From NCBI RefSeq assembly GCF_031844685.1, contig NZ_CP134605.1, positions 124,001 through 188,000 on the forward strand: 64,000 nucleotides of DNA, given 5' to 3'. Under the pieces are notes generated by a model. That model saw only the letters and a program-made list of their open reading frames with translations. It searched no databases and was not told where the DNA came from. This DNA is from Streptomyces sp. ITFR-21. GTDB taxonomy: Bacteria; Actinomycetota; Actinomycetes; Streptomycetales; Streptomycetaceae. A program made the translations under genes and the position numbers. Positions 27,925-36,080 of the stretch are shown piece by piece; position 1 is the stretch's first letter; each line of letters opens with the position of its first letter.

Positions 27925-28112
27925 CCAATCCTGCCGCCGCGCGGATGCCAGGTCGACACGAGTGCAGCGGCAGGAGCGGAGGACCCGGCACGACGGGGCC
28001 GGCCCGGCAGCAGTTCCGGGCCACTCCTTGGGGTGAAGCCGCCGCGCGCGGCCGGGCATCTTCGCCTGCCCGAACCCGACAGGTCATCCTTCGCAGGCTG
28101 ACGACGAAGGGT
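27925..28112 (+). promoter_or_regulatory. c-di-AMP riboswitch (ydaO-yuaA type)
   Basis: The leader contains the sequence blocks I associate with actinobacterial ydaO elements: GCGGCAGGAGCGGAGGACCC (27967-27986), CTTGGGGTGAAGCCG (28027-28041) and CCCGAACCCGACAGGTCATC (28069-28088), in the right order. CCTGCCGC (27930-27937) pairs perfectly with GCGGCAGG (27967-27974) as an outer stem. It ends just before the NlpC/P60 start. In Streptomyces these riboswitches turn off cell-wall hydrolase genes when c-di-AMP is high. Exact ends are estimated. Confidence 0.85.
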
Positions 28113-28117
28113 TGCGC

Positions 28118-28768
28118 ATGACCGCGCTCCACCGTGTGCCCCCGGCCGCCCCCGGCGCCGCGGCCGCCCCTCCCGCGCCGATCGCCCCCGACGCTCCGCC
28201 CGCCCCGGCTCCGCCGCTCTCCCGGCCGGCGGCGCACCGGCCCCGGACCGCCGCGGGCGGCGGCCCGGCGGAGCCCACCGCCCCTCGCCGGGCCGCCGCC
28301 CGGATGTCGGCCCGGCTGTCCCGGCTCGGGGCGGCCTCCGTGCTCACCGCTGCGGCGGTCGCCGTACCGTCGCTGCTGCCGGGAGCCGCGCCGCGGGCGC
28401 AGGCCGCGGCAACGGCCGCCAAGGCCCTCAACGTGGCCGCTTCGAAGAAGGGCTCGCCTTACCAGTGGGGCGCGTCCGGCCCCTACCGCTTCGACTGCTC
28501 CGGGCTGACGCTGTACTCGTTCAAGCAGGCGGGCAAGAAGATCCCGCGCACCGCGGCCGCCCAGTACAACAGCACCCGGCACATCACTGCCGGCTCGCGG
28601 AAGGCCGGTGACCTGGTGTTCTTCCACTCCGGCTCGTCCGTCTCCTCGGTCTACCACGTCGGGATCTACGCGGGCGGCGGCAACATCTGGCACGCGCCCA
28701 AGACCGGCGCGAAGGTCCGGCTGGAGCGGATCTGGACCGGCGGCGTCTGGTACGGCCGGGTGCGGTGA
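28118..28768 (+). CDS. NlpC/P60 family cell-wall hydrolase
   Basis: 216 residues. A long Pro/Ala-rich N-terminal region is followed by a hydrophobic signal segment (GAASVLTAAAVAVPSLLPGA) ending near an AQAAA cleavage site, which implies either an unusually long signal peptide or a start further in (an internal ATG precedes SARLSRLGAA). The catalytic domain has Cys in YRFDCSGLTLYSF, His in YHVGIYAGGG and a third polar residue in IWHAPKTG. Such enzymes cut the peptide stems of peptidoglycan. The gene lies directly under a c-di-AMP riboswitch whose 3' end carries GAAGGG, the likely ribosome site, so ligand binding can block expression. Confidence 0.9.
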   Translation: MTALHRVPPAAPGAAAAPPAPIAPDAPPAPAPPLSRPAAHRPRTAAGGGPAEPTAPRRAAARMSARLSRLGAASVLTAAAVAVPSLLPGAAPRAQAAATAAKALNVAASKKGSPYQWGASGPYRFDCSGLTLYSFKQAGKKIPRTAAAQYNSTRHITAGSRKAGDLVFFHSGSSVSSVYHVGIYAGGGNIWHAPKTGAKVRLERIWTGGVWYGRVR

Positions 28769-28799
28769 GGTTGGCGGTGGTACGGCCGGGTGCGGTGAG
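28749..28799. repeat. Direct repeat duplicating the 3' end of the NlpC/P60 gene
   Basis: A 21-bp word beginning GGTACGGCCGGGTGCGGTGA occurs at 28749-28769 and again at 28779-28799 (period 30). The first copy encodes the protein's last residues WYGRVR and its TGA; the second repeats them downstream without a gene. A small slippage or recombination duplication. Confidence 0.85.
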
Positions 28800-28915
28800 C
28801 ACGGTGGGCACGCGTCGGCTCCGGCGGCAGCGGCACGCCTCCGCCCCGGGCCGGGCCCAGGTGCCGATCCTGGTCGTTGTCCTGGTCCCGGGCGGGCCGT
28901 CCGCCGGGCGGCGGG

Positions 28916-29344
28916 TCAGCGCACCGGGACCGCCCACGGGAGGGTGATCCACACCGTCTTGCCGCCGTCGCCGGTCGGGGTGACGCGCAGCCCGCCGCCC
29001 GATTCCGCGGCCAGCAGCCGGACGATCACCAGGCCGCGGCCGTTGTCCTGCTGCGCCGCCGTGGGCAGCCGCCGCGGCCACCGCGGGTGGCTGTCGGTGA
29101 CGCCGATGTGGAGCTGCTCGCCGCGTTCGAGCCGGATGTCCATGGTGAAGGTCGGCGACTGTCCGGAAGTGTGCAGGACCGCGTTGGTGGCGAGCTCGGA
29201 GACGATCAGCCGTACCGTGTCGGCGGCCGGGTCGTCGGGCGGCAGCCCCCACTCCAGCAGCTGCCTGCTCACGCAGCGCCGGGCCGCCGTCACCGACGCG
29301 GCTTCGCTGGGCAGGGTGACCGAGGTTTCCTGGAGATCTGCCAT
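28916..29344 (-). CDS. ATP-binding (HATPase/RsbW-like) regulatory protein
   Basis: 142 residues from ATG 29344. GHKL-type ATPase motifs: ADTVRLIVSELATNAVLH (N box), VTDSHPRWP (G1), DNGRGLVIVRLLAAE (G2). This is the RsbW/SpoIIAB-like 'ATP-binding protein' family very abundant in Streptomyces, sometimes anti-sigma factors. It stands next to the divergent XRE-DUF5753 gene and a DUF397 gene, the classic trio related to whiJ/abaA-type developmental loci. The frame extends to 29488, but the extra residues are not family-like. Confidence 0.85.
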   Translation of the reverse strand: MADLQETSVTLPSEAASVTAARRCVSRQLLEWGLPPDDPAADTVRLIVSELATNAVLHTSGQSPTFTMDIRLERGEQLHIGVTDSHPRWPRRLPTAAQQDNGRGLVIVRLLAAESGGGLRVTPTGDGGKTVWITLPWAVPVR

Positions 29345-29609
29345 GACGGCGCCGTTCCCTTTCCTCCCGTGACCCGGCTCCGGTACGCGCGCCGGGTACC
29401 GGGACCCGGTTCCGGACCGCGGTCCGGACGCTGCCGCTTCGCACGGGAGTGCACCCATCGTGACGCCATTGCGGGCGTTCCACATCACCTTGCATATATC
29501 TGTCGCTCAAATCGGTGAACTCTGCCACGTGGATCCGCTTTCGGTCGGCACACTGTCGTAACGGCAGCTGCTCCACGGGCGTCGCACACTTCAGAAGGAG
29601 CGAGACAGC

Positions 29610-30467
29610 ATGGAACGGGTCCCCGCCGTACGGCGACGCAGACTTGGTGAGGAGTTACGCCGATTGCGCGACCGCGCCGGGCTCACCAGTGGTGAAGCGG
29701 CCAGGCTGGCCGGATGGCACCAGTCGAAAGTCAGCCGGATCGAGACCGGCCGCAGCAGTGTCCGCGCCGAGGACGTGACGGTGCTCCTGGACGTCTACGC
29801 GGTCCGTGATCCGGCTCTGCGGGACCTGCTCGGCACCTTGGCCGACCGGGGCTTCCAGCGGGGTTGGTGGCACGACTTCCGCGATGTGCTGCCGGTGGAG
29901 TACCGCGACTTCATCAGTCTGGAGACGGGCGCCAGCCGGGCCCGCTCGATGGAGAACACCGTGGTCCCGGGCCTGCTGCAGACCGCGGACTACGCCCGCG
30001 CGCTGACCGCGGACGTGATGCCGCAGCTGAGCCGGCGGGAGCTGGACGCCCTGGTCGACGTACGGCTGGCCCGGCAGGCGGTGCTGTACCAGGAGCGGCC
30101 GCTGGAGCTGTGGGCGGTGCTCGACGAGGCGGTGCTGCGGCGCGGGGTCGGCGGGCGGGCGGTGATGGCGGGTCAGCTGCGCAGGCTGGCGGAGGCGGCG
30201 GAGCTTCCGCAGGTCCGGCTGCATGTGCTGCCCTTCGCGGCCGGCGGGCACACGGGAGTGACAAATTCTTTCGTCATCTTCTCATTTCCGCGCAGTGCCG
30301 ATCTGGACGTGGTTGTTGTCGACCATTTGACGAGTAGTCTCTACGTCGATCAGAAAGAGCACATCGAGGCATACGCAGCCGCGTTCACCCGATTGCACAC
30401 GCGGGCTCTTCCCGGCGATGAGTCGGCGGCCATGATCGCACGGATCCATGCGGAGTTGTCGGGTTAG
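29610..30467 (+). CDS. XRE helix-turn-helix regulator with DUF5753 domain
   Basis: 285 residues. Residues ~10-60: RRLGEELRRLRDRAGLTSGE, AARLAGWHQSKVSRIETGRS (helix-turn-helix). The rest is DUF5753: EYRDFISLETGASRARSMEN, TVVPGLLQTADYARAL, ELWAVLDEAVLRRGVGGRAV, LPFAAGGHTGVTNSFVIFSF. ATG 29610 has AGAAGGAG upstream. These regulators control morphological development and antibiotic production in Streptomyces and are normally paired with a small DUF397 protein, which follows 56 nt downstream here, and an ATP-binding protein, which is divergent. Confidence 0.93.
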   Translation: MERVPAVRRRRLGEELRRLRDRAGLTSGEAARLAGWHQSKVSRIETGRSSVRAEDVTVLLDVYAVRDPALRDLLGTLADRGFQRGWWHDFRDVLPVEYRDFISLETGASRARSMENTVVPGLLQTADYARALTADVMPQLSRRELDALVDVRLARQAVLYQERPLELWAVLDEAVLRRGVGGRAVMAGQLRRLAEAAELPQVRLHVLPFAAGGHTGVTNSFVIFSFPRSADLDVVVVDHLTSSLYVDQKEHIEAYAAAFTRLHTRALPGDESAAMIARIHAELSG

Positions 30468-30523
30468 TTCGCAACAGCCGAACGAGCCGGGTCGGCCGCG
30501 CCGACCGGAAAATGGGAGACCTC

Positions 30524-30757
30524 ATGACGACGCGGGCCCGTTATCCTTCCTCCGCCGCCGCGCTTTCCGGCCTGGCCTGGCGGCGCAGCAGCCACAGTAC
30601 GGCCGCGAACAACTGCGTGGAGACGGCCAGGCTGGCGGCGGGAGAACTGGCGGTGCGCGACTCCAAGGACCCGCTGGGCCCGGCCCTGCTCTTCCCGCCC
30701 GGCGCCTGGACCGACTTCGTACGGGCGCTGACCGGCGACGGCCTCGGACCGGTCTGA
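30524..30757 (+). CDS. DUF397 domain protein
   Basis: 77 residues from ATG 30524 (GGGAG upstream). DUF397 signature: LAWRRSSHSTAANNCVETAR, LAVRDSKDPLGPALLFPPGA, WTDFVRAL. Partner of the XRE-DUF5753 protein; the pair is proposed to work like an antitoxin-repressor module in which DUF397 modifies the regulator. The last codons lie inside an 86-bp tandem duplication shared with the 3' end of the convergent bioF gene. Confidence 0.92.
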   Translation: MTTRARYPSSAAALSGLAWRRSSHSTAANNCVETARLAAGELAVRDSKDPLGPALLFPPGAWTDFVRALTGDGLGPV

Positions 30758-30917
30758 CCGGCCGGGCGCCGCCTCAGCCGCGCGGTGCGGTCCGGACCAC
30801 CACGTCCACCGCGCCGGCCACCTGGGCGTCCCGACCGGTCTGACCGGCCGGGCGCCGCCTCAGCCGCGCGGTGCGGCCCGGACCACCACGTCCACCGCGC
30901 CGGCCACCTGGGCGTCC
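30747..30917. repeat. 86-bp tandem duplication between the DUF397 gene and bioF
   Basis: Positions 30747-30832 and 30833-30917 are the same sequence with one difference (T at 30791, C at 30877). The unit contains the last codons and stop of the DUF397 gene and, on the other strand, the last codons of bioF with its stop. The second copy is the one that ends bioF; the first carries a duplicate of its 3' end. Both genes stay intact. Confidence 0.92.
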
Positions 30918-32041
30918 GTCAGGTCGCAGCGGGCGGTCAGCCGCAGCCGGGAGACCCCGTCGGGCACCGACGGCGGGCGGAAGCAGCCGACCGCGAGCCC
31001 CTCGGCCCGGCAGGCCGCCGCCCAGCCGAACGCGGCCTCCGGCGAGGGTGCCCGCACCGACACCACGCAGGCGTCCGGCGCGGTCGCGTCCAGGCCCGCG
31101 CCGGTCAGCAGCCGGTGGAAGTCCCGGGCGACCGCCCGCGAGCGGGCCGGGCGCTCGGGCTCGCGGCGCAGCAGCCGCAGCGCGCCGAGCGCGGCGCCGG
31201 CGGCGGCCGGGGCCAGGCCGGTGTCAAAGATGAAGGTGCGGGCCGCGTTCACCAGGTGTTCGACGACGGCCGCCGGGCCCAGCACCACGCCCCCCTGGGC
31301 GCCCAGCGCCTTGGACAGCGTGGCGGTGCACACCACGTCGGGTGCCCCGGCCAGGCCCGCCGCGTGCGCCGCCCCGCGCCCGGCCCGGCCGAGCACGCCG
31401 AGGCCGTGGGCGTCGTCGACGAGCAGCGCGGCGCCGTAGTTGCGGCAGGCCGCGGCGAGCGCGGGCAGCGGGGCGGCGTCGCCGTCGACCGAGAACACCG
31501 AGTCGCTGACCACCACCGCGCGCCCCCCGTGCCCGGCCAGCGCCTTGCGGACCGCGTCGGGGTCGGCGTGCGGCACCACCTCGGTGGTGGCGCGCGAGAG
31601 CCGGCAGCCGTCGATCAGGGAGGCGTGATTGGCGGCGTCGGAGACCAGCAGGGTGCCGGGACCGGTGAGCGCGGTGACCGCGGCGAGGTTGGCGGCGTAG
31701 CCGGAGGCGAACACCAGGGCCGCCTCGAAGCCGGTGAAGTCGGCGAGTTCCGCCTCCAGTTCGGCGTGCAGCGCGGTGCTGCCGGTGACCAGCCGGGAGC
31801 CGGTGGCGCCCGCGCCCCAGCGCAGGCAGGCGTCCGCGCCGGCCCGGGTGACCTCGGGGTGCCGAGCCAGGCCGAGGTAGTCGTTGCCCGCGAGGTCCAG
31901 CAGCGGCGAGTCGGCCGGCCGGTGCCGCAGTTCCCGGCGCAGTCCGGCCGCGCGGCGGATCCGGTCCTGGTCGGCGATCCAGCCGAACGGACCGGCGGGC
32001 CCGGCCTGCTGCGTACCGTCGGCGCTGCCCACGCTGTGCAC
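30860..32041 (-). CDS. bioF: 8-amino-7-oxononanoate synthase
   Basis: 393 residues. Alpha-oxoamine synthase (PLP fold type I): LLDLAGNDYLGLARHPEV, GAGATGSRLVTGSTALHAEL, VVSDSVFSVDGDAAPL, LLVDDAHGLGVLGRAGRG and the PLP lysine in TLSKALGAQGG. It condenses pimeloyl-ACP/CoA with alanine in biotin synthesis. GTG 32041 has GGGGGA upstream and gives normal family length; the open frame to 32137 adds 32 atypical residues. Divergent from bioB across 152 bp. Its 3' end is part of an 86-bp tandem duplication. Confidence 0.94.
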   Translation of the reverse strand: MHSVGSADGTQQAGPAGPFGWIADQDRIRRAAGLRRELRHRPADSPLLDLAGNDYLGLARHPEVTRAGADACLRWGAGATGSRLVTGSTALHAELEAELADFTGFEAALVFASGYAANLAAVTALTGPGTLLVSDAANHASLIDGCRLSRATTEVVPHADPDAVRKALAGHGGRAVVVSDSVFSVDGDAAPLPALAAACRNYGAALLVDDAHGLGVLGRAGRGAAHAAGLAGAPDVVCTATLSKALGAQGGVVLGPAAVVEHLVNAARTFIFDTGLAPAAAGAALGALRLLRREPERPARSRAVARDFHRLLTGAGLDATAPDACVVSVRAPSPEAAFGWAAACRAEGLAVGCFRPPSVPDGVSRLRLTARCDLTDAQVAGAVDVVVRAAPRG

Positions 32042-32193
32042 GGCGGTCCCCCTATGCGCGGTTCGGTCGATGGTCACCTGCAACGTACTGGCTTCGGGAC
32101 GTGCACAGGGTGTGGTGATGCACACACCCGGGGCCATCGGAGTTGTCCGGTCCGTCCTTGGCCGCGGGGGCCCTCGTAGGCGAGGATCGCCCT

Positions 32194-33414
32194 ATGGATC
32201 TCCTGACCGCACTGGTGGACAAGGGGCTGCGCCGCGAGCTGCCCACGCGGGACGAGGCACTGGCCGTCCTGGCGACCTCCGACGACGAACTGCTCGATGT
32301 GGTGGCCGCGGCGGGCCGGGTCCGCCGCCAGTGGTTCGGCCGCCGGGTCAAGCTCAACTACCTGGTGAACCTCAAGTCCGGGCTGTGCCCCGAGGACTGC
32401 TCGTACTGCTCGCAGCGCCTCGGCTCGCAGGCCGACATCCTCAAGTACTCCTGGCTGAAGCCCGACCAGGCCGTGGACGCCGCCCGCGCCGGAGTGGCCG
32501 GCGGCGCCAAGCGGGTCTGCCTGGTGGCCAGCGGGCGCGGTCCCACCGACCGCGACGTGGACCGGGTGTCGCAGACCATCGAGGCGATCAAGGGGCAGCA
32601 CGAGGACGTCGAGGTGTGCGCGTGCCTCGGCCTGCTCTCCGACGGCCAGGCCGAACGGCTGCGGGCGGCCGGCGCGGACGCCTACAACCACAACCTCAAC
32701 ACCTCCGAGAGCACCTACGGGGACATCACCACCACCCACACCTACGCCGACCGGGTGGACACCGTGCACCGCGCCCAGGCGGCCGGCCTGTCGGCGTGCT
32801 CCGGGCTGATCGCGGGCATGGGCGAGAGCGACGAGGACCTGGTGGACGTGGTGTTCGGGCTGCGCGCGCTCGACCCGGACTCGGTGCCGGTGAACTTCCT
32901 GATCCCGTTCGAGGGCACCCCGCTGGCCAAGGAGTGGAACCTCACCCCGCAGCGCTGCCTGCGGATCCTGGCGATGGTGCGGTTCGTCTGCCCGGACGTC
33001 GAGGTACGGCTGGCCGGCGGGCGCGAGGTGCACCTGCGGACGATGCAGCCGCTGGCCCTTCAGCTGGCCAACTCGATCTTCCTGGGCGACTACCTGACCA
33101 GCGAGGGGCAGGCCGGCCAGGCCGACCTCGACATGATCGCCGACGCGGGCTTCGAGGTGGAGGGCGCCCAGACCCGTACGCTGCCGGACCACAGGGAACT
33201 CCCGGCCGCCGGGCTGTGCGGGACCCACGGGTCCGACGGGGCCGGCCGCGGTACGGACGAGGCGGGCTGCGGCGGGCACGCGGGCGGCGCCTGCGGGTCG
33301 CACCGGCCGGGGGTGGCCGCGGCGGCGGGGGTGTCGGCGCCGGGCGGTGTGCGGACGGATCTGGTCGCGGTACGGCGGCGGGGCGCGGGGACGGATCTGC
33401 CGCCCAATGCCTGA
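32194..33414 (+). CDS. bioB: Biotin synthase with Cys/His-rich C-terminal tail
   Basis: 406 residues. Radical-SAM cluster CPEDCSYC (Cys65, Cys69, Cys72), then [29 protein letters not shown] and IPFEGTPL. It inserts sulfur into dethiobiotin using a 4Fe-4S and a sacrificial 2Fe-2S cluster. The core ends near residue 330; an extra ~70 residues hold a run of Cys and His ([26 protein letters not shown]) between ~340 and 375, then a basic end. ATG 32194 follows GAGGAT. The stop overlaps bioA by 8 nt. The inter-gene region to bioF holds GTGTG-N6-CACAC (32110-32125), a possible operator. Confidence 0.95.
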   Translation: MDLLTALVDKGLRRELPTRDEALAVLATSDDELLDVVAAAGRVRRQWFGRRVKLNYLVNLKSGLCPEDCSYCSQRLGSQADILKYSWLKPDQAVDAARAGVAGGAKRVCLVASGRGPTDRDVDRVSQTIEAIKGQHEDVEVCACLGLLSDGQAERLRAAGADAYNHNLNTSESTYGDITTTHTYADRVDTVHRAQAAGLSACSGLIAGMGESDEDLVDVVFGLRALDPDSVPVNFLIPFEGTPLAKEWNLTPQRCLRILAMVRFVCPDVEVRLAGGREVHLRTMQPLALQLANSIFLGDYLTSEGQAGQADLDMIADAGFEVEGAQTRTLPDHRELPAAGLCGTHGSDGAGRGTDEAGCGGHAGGACGSHRPGVAAAAGVSAPGGVRTDLVAVRRRGAGTDLPPNA

Positions 33415-34723
33415 CGCGCCGGGCGCTCCGCTGGCGCCGGACGTGCTGCTCGGCCTGGACCGGGAGCACGTCTGGCACCCTTACGGTCCGATGCCGGGCC
33501 GTCAGGAACCGCTGGTCGTGGCGTCCGCGGCGGGAGTGCGGCTGCGGCTGGCCGCGCCCGCCGAGGGGCGCACCGAGCTGGTCGACGGCATGTCGTCGTG
33601 GTGGTCGGCGATCCACGGCTACCGGCACCCGGCGCTGGACGAGGCGGTGCGGGCGCAGTTGTCGCGGATGAGCCATGTGATGTTCGGCGGGCTCACCCAC
33701 GAGCCGGCGGTCCGGCTGGCCGCCCGGCTGGTGGAGATCACGCCGGAGCCGCTGCGGCACGTCTTCCTCGCCGACTCCGGTTCGGTGTCGGTCGAGGTCG
33801 CGGTCAAGATGTGCCTGCAGTACTGGCGTTCGCTCGGCAGGCCGACCAAGCGGCGGCTGCTGACCTGGCGCGGCGGCTACCACGGCGACACCTGGCAGCC
33901 GATGTCCGTGTGCGACCCGGACGGCGGTATGCACCATCTGTGGTCCGGGGTGCTCCAGCGGCAGGTCTTCGCGGACGCGCCGCCGCCGGGCTTCGACGCC
34001 CCGGTGGACCCGGTGTACGCGGCGGGGCTGCGCGAGCTGGTCGGGCGGCACGCCGACGAGCTGGCCGCGGTGATCGTGGAGCCGGTGGTGCAGGGCGCGG
34101 GCGGCATGTCCTTCCACTCCCCCGGGTATTTGCGGGTGCTGCGGGAAGCGTGCGACGAGTACGGCGTGCTGCTGGTCCTGGACGAGATCGCCACCGGCTT
34201 CGGCCGCACCGGGCGGCTCTTCGCCGCCGAGCACGCCGGTGTGTCGCCCGACGTGATGTGCGTCGGCAAGGCGCTCACCGGGGGCTACCTGTCGATGGCC
34301 GCGGCGCTGTGCACCTCGCGGGTGGCCGAGGGGATCTCCCGGGGCGATGTGCCGGTGCTGGCCCACGGCCCGACCTTCATGGGCAACCCGCTGGCGGCGG
34401 CGGTCGCCTGCGCGTCCGTCGACCTGCTGCTGGACCAGGACTGGGCGCGGGAGGTCAAGCGGGTGGAGGCCGGGCTGCGGGAGGGGCTGGCCGGGGCCGC
34501 CGCCCTCCCGGGCGTCCGCGACGTCCGCGTGCTCGGGGCGATCGGGGTGGTCCAGCTCGACCACGAGGTGGACATGGCCGCCGCGACCCGGGCGGCGGTA
34601 CGGGCCGGGGTCTGGCTGCGGCCGTTCCGCGACCTGGTGTACGCGATGCCGCCCTACGTCACCGGCGACGAGGACGTGGCGCGGATCTGCGCGGCGCTGC
34701 GGGACGCGGCGGCGGCGGGCTGA
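33407..34723 (+). CDS. bioA: Adenosylmethionine-8-amino-7-oxononanoate aminotransferase
   Basis: 438 residues. Class III aminotransferase: [96 protein letters not shown] and the PLP lysine in [22 protein letters not shown] is the usual BioA segment. It makes 7,8-diaminononanoate using SAM as amino donor. ATG 33407 overlaps the end of bioB by 8 nt, so the two are coupled. Confidence 0.96.
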   Translation: MPDAPGAPLAPDVLLGLDREHVWHPYGPMPGRQEPLVVASAAGVRLRLAAPAEGRTELVDGMSSWWSAIHGYRHPALDEAVRAQLSRMSHVMFGGLTHEPAVRLAARLVEITPEPLRHVFLADSGSVSVEVAVKMCLQYWRSLGRPTKRRLLTWRGGYHGDTWQPMSVCDPDGGMHHLWSGVLQRQVFADAPPPGFDAPVDPVYAAGLRELVGRHADELAAVIVEPVVQGAGGMSFHSPGYLRVLREACDEYGVLLVLDEIATGFGRTGRLFAAEHAGVSPDVMCVGKALTGGYLSMAAALCTSRVAEGISRGDVPVLAHGPTFMGNPLAAAVACASVDLLLDQDWAREVKRVEAGLREGLAGAAALPGVRDVRVLGAIGVVQLDHEVDMAAATRAAVRAGVWLRPFRDLVYAMPPYVTGDEDVARICAALRDAAAAG

Positions 34724-34767
34724 ACCACCTTGTCCCGCGGGTGATCCGGCGGCTTCCGGCGCCGTCT

Positions 34768-34795
34768 CGCACACGGCGGCGCGCCGCCGTGTGCG
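34768..34795. promoter_or_regulatory. Perfect 28-bp palindrome between bioA and bioD
   Basis: Left arm CGCACACGGCGGCG (34768-34781) is the exact reverse complement of 34782-34795, with no central gap. It begins 45 nt after bioA and ends 59 nt before bioD. As RNA it would fold into a long GC stem, so it may be a terminator or attenuator; as DNA it would suit a dimeric repressor. Confidence 0.6.
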
Positions 34796-34854
34796 GGCGC
34801 CCGCCGCCGGGGCCGTATCGTCGGCCGGGAACTGTCGAGGAAAGGAACTGGGCC

Positions 34855-35601
34855 ATGGCCATCGTGGTCGTCACCGGGACGGGTACCGAGGTGGGGAAGA
34901 CGGTGGCGACGGCCGCCGTGGCCGCCGCGTCGCTGGCCCAGGGGCTGAGCGTGGCGGTGCTGAAGCCCGCGCAGACGGGGGTGGGCGACGGCGAGCCCGG
35001 GGACGCCGCGGAGGTGGCGCGGCTGGCCGGCGAGGTGACGGCGGTGGAACTGGCCCGGTATCCCGAGCCGTTGGCGCCGGCGACCGCCGCACGGCGGGCC
35101 GGCCTGGAGGCGGTCGGGCCGCAGGAGATCGCGGAGGCGGCGGCCAAGCTGGCGGCGGTGCACGACGTGGTGCTGGTGGAGGGCGCGGGCGGGCTGCTGG
35201 TGCGCTACGACCAGCGGGGCTCGACGCTGGCCGACGCGGCGGCGCTGCTGCGTGCCCGGGTCCTGCTGGTCGCCCCGGCCGGGCTCGGCACCCTCAACGC
35301 GACGGCGCTCACCGCGGAAGCGCTCCAGGCCCGGAGGATCGGCTGCCTCGGGGTGATCATCGGCAGCTGGCGGGCCGAGCCGGAGCTCGCCGAGCGCTGC
35401 AACCTCGCCGACCTCCCCGAGGCGGCCGGCGCCCCTTTGCTCGGCGCCCTGCCGGAGGCCGCGGGCGCGCTGTCCCCCGAGGCGTTCCGAACCGCCGCCC
35501 CCAACTGGCTGGCGCCCCAGCTCGGCGGCGGCTGGCACGCCGCCGCCTTCGTCAAGGCCTACGCCCCGCCGCCTTTCCGGGCGGCCTCCGGCGTCGCGTA
35601 G
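34855..35601 (+). CDS. bioD: ATP-dependent dethiobiotin synthetase
   Basis: 248 residues. P-loop GTGTEVGKT (8-16), VLKPAQTGVGDGEPGD, RYPEPLAPATAARRAG, VLVEGAGGLLVRYD and VAPAGLGTLNATALTAEAL, all family features. It closes the ureido ring of dethiobiotin from diaminononanoate, CO2 and ATP. ATG 34855 follows AAAGGAACT. It is 131 nt after bioA, behind the palindrome, and may have its own promoter (TATCGT at 34816-34821). The C-terminus is extended by ~20 residues. Confidence 0.95.
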   Translation: MAIVVVTGTGTEVGKTVATAAVAAASLAQGLSVAVLKPAQTGVGDGEPGDAAEVARLAGEVTAVELARYPEPLAPATAARRAGLEAVGPQEIAEAAAKLAAVHDVVLVEGAGGLLVRYDQRGSTLADAAALLRARVLLVAPAGLGTLNATALTAEALQARRIGCLGVIIGSWRAEPELAERCNLADLPEAAGAPLLGALPEAAGALSPEAFRTAAPNWLAPQLGGGWHAAAFVKAYAPPPFRAASGVA

Positions 35602-35708
35602 GGGGGCGGCCAGGCGCCCGCGGACCGTCCGGGCGCGGACCGCGGGGCGGCGGGCATCCGGCCCGGGGGCGCCAACCCCGGACAGCGCCGGCTCCCGGCC
35701 CGGGAGGC

Positions 35709-36080
35709 TCACACGGTCCAGGCGCGCAGTTCCGCGGCGATCCGGTCCAGGTCCGCGGCACCGTCCTTGACCAGCCGGGCCAGCTCCCTGACCCGCTCCG
35801 GGGTGGTGGTGACCTTGAGGCCGCCGGCCACCAGGTAGGCGTAGGCGACGGCGGTCGCGAAGAGGGCGTTGGAGCGTTCCAGCGCGGGCACGTGCACCAG
35901 CAGTTGGAGCAGCGCCGCGGCGCGGGTGTGCTCGTCGGGGTAGACGGGCCGGCCGAAGATCTCGGCGTGGTGTCTGCTGACCGCGGCGACGAGCGCGCCC
36001 CAGTCGGTGACCTGCGGGTCGCCGGGGGTGTTGTGCTCGGCGACCATCAGCAGCCAGGCGAGGTCGATCCGCAGGGTCAA
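35709..36080 (-). CDS. Fic/Doc-like toxin component (degenerate Fic motif)
   Basis: 123 residues from TTG 36080, whose TTGA overlaps the stop of the antitoxin gene. Doc-like features: LAWLLMVAEHN, VTDWGALVAAVSRHHAEIFG, AAALLQLLVHVPALERSNAL and FATAVAYAYLVAGGLKV. The canonical Fic motif HPFxxGNxR appears as H63-VPALERSN: the His and the late Asn are kept but the Gly and Arg for phosphate binding are changed. Such 'Fic family toxin' genes are common in Streptomyces next to a small antitoxin. Enzymatic activity is uncertain. Confidence 0.75.
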   Translation of the reverse strand: MTLRIDLAWLLMVAEHNTPGDPQVTDWGALVAAVSRHHAEIFGRPVYPDEHTRAAALLQLLVHVPALERSNALFATAVAYAYLVAGGLKVTTTPERVRELARLVKDGAADLDRIAAELRAWTV

